A stretch of DNA of 64,000 nucleotides from CAIYQJ01 sp963717255 (GTDB lineage: Bacteria; Chloroflexota; Limnocylindria; Limnocylindrales; CSP1-4). Position numbers and translations under genes: made by a program. The stretch covers positions 62,001 through 126,000 of the forward strand of contig CAVQVT010000003.1 in assembly GCA_963717255.1 (NCBI GenBank), in the 5' to 3' direction. The first letter of the stretch is position 1, and each line of letters opens with the position of its first letter. This document shows positions 58,521-64,000 of the stretch, one piece after another. The notes under the pieces were generated by a model that worked only from the letters and a program-made list of their open reading frames with translations, was not told the DNA's origin and did not search any database.

Positions 58521-58855
58521 CGGAGGAGCGCCTCGAGGGACCGCGCGGCGTCGGCGCAGGCCGCCTCGTCGCGCTCGTAGAAGACCCAACGGGCGTCCGC
58601 CCGGTGACGGCTCGCGCGGACGAGCCCGGCGTCTCGCAGGCGGGCGAGGTGATTCGACACGTTGTTCTGGCGCTCGCCAAGGGCGGCGGCCATCTCGCAC
58701 ACGCAGTGCGGCCCGTCGGCCAGGAGCGCGAGGATCCCGGCACGTGTCGGGTCGCCGAGGAGGGCGGCAGCCGCGACGGCGGCCGCGACGTCGGGGGCCG
58801 GCAGGTCGAGTCGGGGCTCGGGGAGGACGGTGACCTCGCGTTCGGTGATCGACAT
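58517..58855 (-). CDS. arsR: ArsR-family repressor, second copy
   Basis: From ATG 58855 a 112-residue repressor: Leu-Gly-Asp-Pro-Thr-Arg-Ala-Gly-Ile-Leu-Ala-Leu-Leu, the metal motif Pro-His-Cys-Val-Cys-Glu, and the recognition helix Gln-Asn-Asn-Val-Ser-Asn-His-Leu-Ala-Arg-Leu. Gly-Glu-Arg-Gln-Asn-Asn is typical of the group that controls permease-thioredoxin pairs. It heads the operon ArsR, permease, thioredoxins. Confidence 0.92.
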   Translation of the reverse strand: MSITEREVTVLPEPRLDLPAPDVAAAVAAAALLGDPTRAGILALLADGPHCVCEMAAALGERQNNVSNHLARLRDAGLVRASRHRADARWVFYERDEAACADAARSLEALLR

Positions 58856-58856
58856 C

Positions 58857-58885
58857 TCAGCGCGGAGTGTCTCAACACGCGCTGA
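58857..58885. promoter_or_regulatory. inverted repeat before second ArsR gene
   Basis: TCAGCGCG at 58857-58864 and CGCGCTGA at 58878-58885 are exact reverse complements separated by 13 bases, two bases upstream of the ATG. Suitable as an autorepression operator. Confidence 0.55.
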
Positions 58886-59021
58886 TGTATCGGCAGGGCC
58901 ATCTGTCACTGGGCCGGGCGGCCGGCAGTCACGCGCAGCGTGACTGCCTGGGGCGGCGCGGGCGCCACACAGAGACCACCGGACAGTCGCACAGCGCGTG
59001 CGCGCCGCGTACGCTTCCCTC

Positions 59022-59476
59022 ATGACGATGCCCGGTCCCGACCGCGTTGGCGACCGTCCCGTCCGGGTCCTCTTCATCTGCACGCACAACTCCGCCCGCT
59101 CCCAGATGGCGGAAGGGCTGCTCCGCACACGCGGAGGGGACCGCTTCGCCGCCTTCAGCGCCGGGACGGAGGCGACCGAGGTCCGGCCTCTCGCGATCCG
59201 CGCGATGGACGAGATCGGGATCGACATCCGCGGCCAGGAGAGCAAGACGCTCCTGCGCTACCTGGCCCAGCGTTCGACCTCGTCGTCACCGTCTGCGACG
59301 ACGCGCGCGAGTCCTGCCCGGTCTTCCCGGGCGCCCGCCGCATGACGCACTGGAGCTTCGAGGACCCGTCCCGCGCGACGGGGGCCGACGAGGAGCGCCT
59401 CGCCGTCTTCCGGCGGGTGCGCGACGAGATCGCGGCGCGGGTGGACGCGCTCATCGCGGGCGACGACCCGGCCTGA
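59022..59476 (+). pseudogene. arsC: LMW-PTP-type arsenate reductase, one-base frameshift
   Basis: From ATG 59022 the first 83 codons give the arsenate reductase N terminus with Cys-Thr-His-Asn-Ser-Ala-Arg-Ser-Gln and Gly-Thr-Glu-Ala-Thr. Near 59270 the frame breaks: one extra base in CAGCG (giving Gln-Pro-Phe-Asp-Leu-Val-Val-Thr-Val-Cys-Asp) would join the second half, which ends at 59476 with Cys-Pro-Val-Phe-Pro-Gly, His-Trp-Ser-Phe-Glu-Asp-Pro. The whole would have about 151 residues, the usual length, and both halves keep their catalytic residues. It may be a real lesion or a sequencing slip. The reductase domain of the MerR fusion could compensate. Confidence 0.82.
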
Positions 59477-59520
59477 CCGGGGCCGGTCGGACGCGCGGCC
59501 CCACTCCTCGGGTCGGGCAG

Positions 59521-59880
59521 TCAGCGAGTCCGCGTGGCCTCGGGTGCCGCGCGGGCAGACGCCCTCGTGGTGGCGCCGAGCGCGGAGGCCGGGCTCGCGG
59601 CACCCGCGACGATCCCCCCGGCGAGCTCGCGGAACCTCTCGGCCGCTTCCGGGCGGATCGTGTACCAGACCCAAATCCCCCGCCGCTCCCCGTCCACCCA
59701 GCCCGCCTCACGGAGCACCTTCAGGTGATGCGAGACCGTCGGCTGCGCCACGTCGCAGCAAGCGCTGAAGTCGCAGGCGCAGACCGGGCCCTCCGCGCTC
59801 AGCTGTCGGAGGATCGACAGGCGCGTGGGGTCCGCGGCGGCCTGGAGGAGGCGGATGTCGGGATCGGCGGCGCGCTTCAT
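59521..59880 (-). CDS. arsR: ArsR-family repressor, third copy
   Basis: From ATG 59880 a 119-residue repressor: Ala-Ala-Asp-Pro-Thr-Arg-Leu-Ser-Ile-Leu-Arg-Gln-Leu, a Cys-rich sensing site Val-Cys-Ala-Cys-Asp-Phe-Ser-Ala-Cys-Cys, and the recognition helix Gln-Pro-Thr-Val-Ser-His-His-Leu-Lys-Val-Leu. The Cys-x-Cys followed four residues later by Cys-Cys differs from the other two copies and resembles ArsR proteins with a three-Cys As(III) site. It is divergent from ArsM and its small partner and should control them through the operators between. Confidence 0.92.
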   Translation of the reverse strand: MKRAADPDIRLLQAAADPTRLSILRQLSAEGPVCACDFSACCDVAQPTVSHHLKVLREAGWVDGERRGIWVWYTIRPEAAERFRELAGGIVAGAASPASALGATTRASARAAPEATRTR

Positions 59881-59890
59881 GGGGTTGATG

Positions 59891-59925
59891 ATATCGATGA
59901 ACTTCGATATTGACAAGTATCAATA
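59891..59925. promoter_or_regulatory. two overlapping ArsR operators
   Basis: ATATCGA-6-TCGATAT (59891-59910) and TATTGA-6-TCAATA (59908-59925) are perfect dyads overlapping by three bases, close to the ATTGATA-type consensus of ArsR sites, between the divergent third ArsR gene and the arsM side. The AT content stands out from the surroundings. Confidence 0.75.
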
Positions 59926-59962
59926 CAGGTGCTAGCGTGCGGGATGCACGGAGGCACCCACG

Positions 59963-60139
59963 ATGACGTTCGACGACCTGACCTACGCCCGATCGATCAT
60001 GGCCGACCGCGAGAGGGAGGCCGGGCGTGCCCGGCTCGCGCGGATCGCTCGCACTGCGGCATCATGCTGCGAGGGGCGACTCGCCGCGCTCCGGCGCATT
60101 CTCTCCCTCGCTCCCTCCTCCGCAGCCCGCGCCTGCTAG
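59963..60139 (+). CDS. 58-residue protein upstream of arsM
   Basis: A short frame with ATG 59963 ten bases after GGAGG and a stop 13 bases before arsM. It encodes a basic helical peptide with Arg-Glu-Arg-Glu-Ala, Ala-Ser-Cys-Cys-Glu near residues 37-41 and an ending Ala-Cys. No family is known to me. The Cys-Cys pair echoes those in ArsM and in the small ACR3-linked protein, suggesting As(III) binding. Confidence 0.5.
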   Translation: MTFDDLTYARSIMADREREAGRARLARIARTAASCCEGRLAALRRILSLAPSSAARAC

Positions 60140-60152
60140 GACGGTACCCACG

Positions 60153-61001
60153 ATGTCCACGGATCTGCACGATCGGATGAGCGCTCACTACGGCGCCGAG
60201 GCGCGCCGGATGCTCGAGGCGCTCGATGCCCGCGAGGCGGGCGGTCGGCGAACAGCACTCCCCCTCCTCGAGGAAGACGGGACGGCCTGCTGCGGCGAGG
60301 CCGCGGGCGATGGCGGCTGCTGCGGCGAGGCCGCGGGCGATGGCGACTGCTGCGGCAACCCCACCATCACGTTCGGGCCGGAGCTGTACGACGCCCTCGA
60401 GCGGGCCGAGCTGCCGGATGCCGCGACGCTCGCGAGCCTCGGCTGCGGGAATCCGGTCGCCGTCGCCGAGCTGCGGCCCGGCGAGACGGTCCTCGACCTC
60501 GGTTCGGGCGGTGGGATCGACGTCCTGCTGTCCGCGCGCCGCGTGGGACCCGACGGCCGCGCGATCGGCCTGGACATGACCGACGACATGCTCGAGCTCG
60601 CCCGTCGGAACGCCTCCGAGGCCGGCGTGGCGAACGTCGAGTTCGTCAAGGGGACGATCGAGTCGATGCCGCTGCTGGACGCGTCGGTGGACGTCGTCAT
60701 CAGCAACTGCGTCATCAACCTCGCGGCGGACAAGGACGCGGTCTTCCGGGAGATCGCCCGGGTGCTCCGGCCGGGCGGCCGGATGGGCGTGAGCGACGTC
60801 GTCGCGGAGGACGAGCTGGACGAGGCGGAGCGGGCCGAGCGCGGCTCCTGGGCCGCCTGCTACGCCGGCGCGCTGTCGTTCGCCGAATACCGGTCGGGCC
60901 TGGCGGCCGCCGGCCTAACAGGCGTGGAGATCGTGCCCACGCACCTCGTCGCGGACCGGATGCACGCGGCGATCGTTCGGGCGACGCGACCGGAGGCCTG
61001 A
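60153..61001 (+). CDS. arsM: arsenite methyltransferase with Cys-Cys repeats
   Basis: A 282-residue SAM-dependent enzyme that methylates As(III) toward volatile forms. The SAM site is Val-Leu-Asp-Leu-Gly-Ser-Gly-Gly-Gly-Ile-Asp at about 113-123. Three Cys fit the conserved arsenic ligands: Cys98 (Ser-Leu-Gly-Cys-Gly-Asn-Pro), Cys186 (Ile-Ser-Asn-Cys-Val-Ile-Asn) and Cys236 (Trp-Ala-Ala-Cys-Tyr-Ala-Gly-Ala). In addition the N-terminal part holds Cys-Cys-Gly pairs at 46, 56 and 66 in a ten-residue tandem repeat, an extra thiol cluster that could collect As(III). It is under control of the third ArsR operators. Confidence 0.93.
   Translation: MSTDLHDRMSAHYGAEARRMLEALDAREAGGRRTALPLLEEDGTACCGEAAGDGGCCGEAAGDGDCCGNPTITFGPELYDALERAELPDAATLASLGCGNPVAVAELRPGETVLDLGSGGGIDVLLSARRVGPDGRAIGLDMTDDMLELARRNASEAGVANVEFVKGTIESMPLLDASVDVVISNCVINLAADKDAVFREIARVLRPGGRMGVSDVVAEDELDEAERAERGSWAACYAGALSFAEYRSGLAAAGLTGVEIVPTHLVADRMHAAIVRATRPEA
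60287..60356 (+). repeat. 30-base tandem repeat in arsM
   Basis: Two full copies and part of a third copy of a 30-base unit starting at 60287, 60317 and 60347 encode Cys-Cys-Gly-Glu-Ala-Ala-Gly-Asp-Gly-x. The unit keeps the frame, so the number of Cys pairs can vary. Confidence 0.85.
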
Positions 61002-61039
61002 CCTCCGCCCGGGGGCGCCTGCGGGCCTGACCGACGACC

Positions 61040-61067
61040 GTCCCGGGCCGCTGACCGCGCCCGGGAC
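61040..61067. terminator. hairpin between arsM and channel gene
   Basis: GTCCCGGGC at 61040-61048 pairs with GCCCGGGAC at 61059-61067 over a ten-base loop, between converging genes. Confidence 0.55.
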
Positions 61068-61952
61068 CTAGCCCGACCCGCGCCCCAACGACTCGCGGAG
61101 GGCCGCGACCTCGGCGCGCAGGCCCGCCAGCTCCGCCGCGACGGCGTCGAACGACGTGGCCTCGGGCGCGGACGTGGCGACGACGGGCACGGCGGCCGCG
61201 GACGCGACCGGCTGGGGGGCCGCCGGCACTGACGCCGCAGAGACTTCCGCGTCGGCCTCGGCGGATGCATCCGCGGCCGCGGGCGGCGCGACGAGCAGGC
61301 TGGCGAGGATGCTCGCGAGGGCGCCGATGATCCCGATGCCGGCGAACATGATGAAGATGGCGGTGAGGCGCCCGAGGAACGTCACCGGGAAGAAGTCGCC
61401 GTAGCCCACGGTGGTGATCGTCACGATGCCCCACCAGATCGCATCGCCGCCGGTCGTGATGTTCGCGTCCGGCGACCTGCTCTCGAACTGCAGCACGAGG
61501 ACGCTCCCCACCGAGAGGACCATGCCGGCCAGCAGGACGGTGATGAACATCGCGTACTGGCTGCGATTCCTCAGCACGTCGAGGACGAGATCCTTGCCGG
61601 CCTGGCCCTGCAGCAGACGGGTGATCCGGGCGAGGCGGCTCAGGCGGGCGAGGCGGAAGAGCGCGGTGAACGGGATGAAGCCGAAGCTCGGGATCGAGCC
61701 GAGCAGATCGAGCCAACCCCGCTGGCCCACGAGGTACGCCCGCTTCGGCTTCGCCCCGGCGAGGTTCGTCGCGAAGTCGATCAGGAAGATCACGCAGATG
61801 GCGTTGTCGTAGAGGTTCAGCAGGCTTCGCGTATCCGGGTCGAGCGGCATGAGCAGGACGACCATGAGCGCGAGCGAGTAGATCGTCAGGACGAGGATGA
61901 AGATGTTGTACGAGTTGCCGTGCGAACGGAGCACGGGCTTCTGGGCCGTCAT
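61068..61952 (-). CDS. voltage-gated potassium channel (Kv-like, six helices)
   Basis: From ATG 61952 a 294-residue protein. Helices S1 to S6 lie at about 14-34, 45-64, 76-93, 97-112, 123-150 and 185-208. S4 carries regular Arg (Leu-Phe-Arg-Leu-Ala-Arg-Leu-Ser-Arg-Leu-Ala-Arg), as a voltage sensor, and the filter is Thr-Ile-Thr-Thr-Val-Gly-Tyr-Gly-Asp, selective for potassium. After S6 an Ala/Pro/Glu-rich linker leads to a short coiled coil (Leu-Ala-Gly-Leu-Arg-Ala-Glu-Val-Ala-Ala-Leu-Arg) that probably holds the tetramer. It would set or buffer membrane potential. Confidence 0.92.
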   Translation of the reverse strand: MTAQKPVLRSHGNSYNIFILVLTIYSLALMVVLLMPLDPDTRSLLNLYDNAICVIFLIDFATNLAGAKPKRAYLVGQRGWLDLLGSIPSFGFIPFTALFRLARLSRLARITRLLQGQAGKDLVLDVLRNRSQYAMFITVLLAGMVLSVGSVLVLQFESRSPDANITTGGDAIWWGIVTITTVGYGDFFPVTFLGRLTAIFIMFAGIGIIGALASILASLLVAPPAAADASAEADAEVSAASVPAAPQPVASAAAVPVVATSAPEATSFDAVAAELAGLRAEVAALRESLGRGSG

Positions 61953-62197
61953 CTCTCCCGGGACCCTCCTCACCGGCACACCGTCAGACGACTGCGGCCA
62001 TCCTAGCGGCCGGTGAACCGCCCGTGGCCGTCCGCGTACGCGACCGCGCCGGCGCCCACCGTCGAGCCACGTGCCGCCCCGCGAAGCCGCGATGGCGGCT
62101 CCTCGCCGGCCCGTGCGCGGGTCACCCTCGCCGGGACTACACTCGACCTGCGGCGGCGCCCGACCCAGCGGCGTCCGCACGGGCGGGAGGTGGATCG

Positions 62198-62491
62198 ATG
62201 GGCTGCATCATCGCCGTGCTCGCGGCGGTCGTCCCGCGCGTCCTCGTCCTCGCCGGCTGGTACAACGACCAGTCGGGCTGGAACGCATCGTTCGGCTCCC
62301 CCGTCTGGCTGCTGCTCGGGTTCCTCTTCGTCCCGTGGACGACGTTCTTCTTCGCGCTGTTCGCGCCGGGCGGGTTCGACGGACTCTCGATCGTCGTGCT
62401 GATCGTCGCCCTGCTCGTGGACGTCGCGACGTGGGGCGGCGGCCTCTTCGGGAACCGCGGGCGGGTCTCGAACTTCAACTACCGCGACTGA
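62198..62491 (+). CDS. small three-helix membrane protein
   Basis: Ninety-seven residues from ATG 62198 (GGGAGG ten bases upstream). Hydrophobic segments at about 3-20, 35-56 and 62-80 alternate with polar turns (Trp-Tyr-Asn-Asp-Gln-Ser-Gly-Trp-Asn; Phe-Ala-Pro-Gly-Gly-Phe-Asp-Gly). The ending Asn-Arg-Gly-Arg-Val-Ser-Asn-Phe-Asn-Tyr is soluble. I have seen similar unnamed proteins in Actinomycetota and Chloroflexota but can give no function. Confidence 0.7.
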   Translation: MGCIIAVLAAVVPRVLVLAGWYNDQSGWNASFGSPVWLLLGFLFVPWTTFFFALFAPGGFDGLSIVVLIVALLVDVATWGGGLFGNRGRVSNFNYRD

Positions 62492-62567
62492 CGCCAAGCC
62501 GCGCGGTGCACCAGGCGCGCTCCACGGATCGCCGTCCGGGACCGGCGGATGCCGGGCAAGTCGTGCG

Positions 62568-64000
62568 TCAGCGGTGCAGGTAGGCCGGCAGCATCGTCGT
62601 CGTCACGTTGCCTGCGGCGTCCACCGCCGTGATCCGGATGCGGATGCAGACCGGGCCCGCGGCCCTGTAGGCGTCCTCGACGGTCCCGGCGGGCACCTTC
62701 CGCGTCTTCCACGTCCTCCACCCGACGCAGGTCGACCCGGAGGGCCGGCCCTGGTACGTCACGATCGTCAGGTCGCGGCTCACGCCCGCCCCGGCCGCGC
62801 CGTCGGCGATCGCCCACCGGAACGAGAAGTCGCGCTTCGAGATCCGCGTCAGCTTCCTGGGGAGGATCGCGCGGACGACCGGCTTCGTCCGGTCCACGAA
62901 GACGGCGCGCGTGGTCGCCGACGCGGTGCGTCCGCTGCCGTCGGCGACGTCGATCCGCCAGCGGTAGCAGGTCCCGCCCGCAAGCGTGCCCGAGGTGAAC
63001 GCCCCCGGGTCGGCCGGCTGCGCGTCGCCGTCCGGCGCCCACGAGCCGGAGTCACAGACGCCGTCCTCGACGGGCGCGGACTCCTGCGTCACGGTCCGCG
63101 ACGCGACGGTCTCGCCGGCGAGGAGCGTCTCCGTCCACGCGACCGCGGCGGCCGCGGCACGCGTGTACGTGACCCCCCTGGACGGCGCGGTGATCGCGAT
63201 GACGGGCGCGCCCGGGACCGCCGGGCTCGGCGGCGCGACCTTCGCGCCGAGGGCGGCGAGGGCAGCCGGCACGTCGAGGCGGCCGCCGCTGACGGCACCG
63301 TCTGGGCTCACGGGCGCGCCCGTGGAGACGACGGCGGCCTCCCGCTCGGCCATCGTGGAGGTCGGTGCGGCCGACGCCAGGAGCGCGAGGGCGCCCGCGA
63401 CCATCGGGGCGGCGTAGGAAGTGCCCTGGAGCTCCCACCAGCCTCCCCCGTCGGCCGGGATCACGGCCCACCCGGGCGCGGCGATGTCCACCCAGGTGCC
63501 GCGGGTGGACCACGACGCGATCGCATCCTTCTCGTCCGACCCGGCGACGGAGACGACACCGGGCGTGTTCGCGGGGTACATCGGCACCGGATCGCCGCCA
63601 TTCCCTGCCGCGGCCACGACGCTCACACCGGCGGCCCGCGCGTAGCGCACGGCCGCGTCGTCGAGACCGGCGTCTCCCTCGCTCCCGTAGCTCATGTTCG
63701 CTACCGTGGCGCCGTGGTCGGCGGCCCACACGAGGCCCGCCGACGAGTCGGACGACCAGGCTCCGGCCTTGGTCCCGACCCTGACCGGGAGGATCGAGCA
63801 TCGCGGGCAGACGCCTGCTCCGCCGATGCCGTCGTCGATCCGGGCGGCCGCCACCTGCGCGACCGCCGTCCCGTGGCCGTCCGAGTCGGACGGGTCGTCG
63901 TCCCCGTCCACGATGTCCTTCCCGGGCAGGAGCGCACCGGCGAGGTCCGGCACGGCGTCGACGCCCGTGTCGAGGATCGCGATCACGACCTCCGGCGAGC
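62568..64000 (-). CDS. subtilisin-like serine protease (S8), N-terminus outside window
   Basis: At least 477 codons, open at the window end. The triad is visible: Asp in Ala-Ile-Leu-Asp-Thr-Gly-Val-Asp at the very start, His in Asp-Ser-Asp-Gly-His-Gly-Thr-Ala-Val, Ser in Gln-Gly-Thr-Ser-Tyr-Ala-Ala-Pro-Met-Val-Ala-Gly, with the oxyanion Asn in Ala-Ala-Ala-Gly-Asn-Gly-Gly. After the catalytic domain (about 245 codons) come two beta-rich repeats of fibronectin-like or bacterial Ig-like type, with Cys pairs. It should be secreted, but the signal peptide lies beyond 64000. The GTG at 63986 is not the true start since the frame continues with Ser-Pro-Glu-Val. Confidence 0.92.
   Translation of the reverse strand, partial: SPEVVIAILDTGVDAVPDLAGALLPGKDIVDGDDDPSDSDGHGTAVAQVAAARIDDGIGGAGVCPRCSILPVRVGTKAGAWSSDSSAGLVWAADHGATVANMSYGSEGDAGLDDAAVRYARAAGVSVVAAAGNGGDPVPMYPANTPGVVSVAGSDEKDAIASWSTRGTWVDIAAPGWAVIPADGGGWWELQGTSYAAPMVAGALALLASAAPTSTMAEREAAVVSTGAPVSPDGAVSGGRLDVPAALAALGAKVAPPSPAVPGAPVIAITAPSRGVTYTRAAAAAVAWTETLLAGETVASRTVTQESAPVEDGVCDSGSWAPDGDAQPADPGAFTSGTLAGGTCYRWRIDVADGSGRTASATTRAVFVDRTKPVVRAILPRKLTRISKRDFSFRWAIADGAAGAGVSRDLTIVTYQGRPSGSTCVGWRTWKTRKVPAGTVEDAYRAAGPVCIRIRITAVDAAGNVTTTMLPAYLHR

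Noticed and set aside
60287..60356. Tandem 30-base repeats in arsM considered as assembly artefact or CRISPR.
   Set aside because: They lie in frame in a well-conserved gene, have no spacers, and encode a sensible Cys-Cys-Gly unit.

Overview
The window is GC-rich, gene-dense bacterial DNA with frequent GTG starts and many 4-base stop/start overlaps. No 16S gene or other clear taxonomic marker is present. The gene mix (short cytoplasmic GlnA without an adenylylation signature, MetF fused to a MetV-type iron-sulfur tail, a corrinoid methyl-transfer operon, ACR3 and ArsM arsenic genes, DUF4386 and SHOCT membrane proteins) would fit an uncultured Chloroflexota lineage, with Actinomycetota as the alternative. 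This placement is inference.

Region 1 (1-2.2 kb) is ordinary chromosome: a GNAT tail, VOC, DUF2200, S4 RNA-binding and RibD-type reductase genes. Region 2 (2.4-16.3 kb) is an accretion island at the 3' end of a tRNA-Pro(CGG) gene. Three copies of a 17-18 bp sequence that equals the tRNA 3' end (including CCA) stand at 2436, 10133 and 16270. They divide the island into two tandem elements of about 7.7 and 6.1 kb. Both start with a broken LuxR-type HTH fragment and carry unrelated cargo: amidase, SRPBCC proteins, membrane proteins, MarR, a secreted repeat protein and nitronate monooxygenase. Both end in the same module: repeat R1, a holin-like coiled-coil/TM protein, a truncated papain-like peptidase and a serine-recombinase C-terminal tail. 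The last 919 bp of the two modules appear identical. Seven LuxR-HTH copies and four R1 copies are scattered through the island.

Region 3 (16.4-28.5 kb) is carbon metabolism. glpD-glpK converge on a sugar ABC transporter whose binding-protein gene is divergent from a DeoR regulator and galT, followed by an SDR/epimerase, small conserved proteins and an aminotransferase. Region 4 (28.5-38.2 kb) holds AMMECR1, an MFS exporter, a secreted cupredoxin, glnA, a PucR regulator, ResB, a trans-sulfuration enzyme and an Lrp regulator.

Region 5 (38.2-50.9 kb) centres on a one-carbon operon: RACo-like corrinoid reactivase, MetF-MetV, pterin methyltransferase and corrinoid protein. It looks like a split methionine synthase or corrinoid methyl-transfer system without its acceptor or donor subunit in view. 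A MacB-type ABC exporter with a large HlyD adaptor lies between it and a DUF1638 gene often linked to corrinoid systems.

Region 6 (52.6-61.0 kb) is a dense arsenic-resistance cluster: a MerR-arsenate reductase fusion with a MerR-type promoter, ACR3 efflux pump, three ArsR repressors with visible operators, a radical SAM/SPASM protein with an AbrB-like N terminus, two small thioredoxins, an ArsP-like permease, a second arsenate reductase and ArsM with a Cys-Cys repeat. The window ends with a Kv-type potassium channel, a small membrane protein and a subtilisin cut by the window edge. Three genes (amidase, permease, second arsenate reductase) carry single-base frameshifts next to conserved coding sequence, which could be decay or sequence error.
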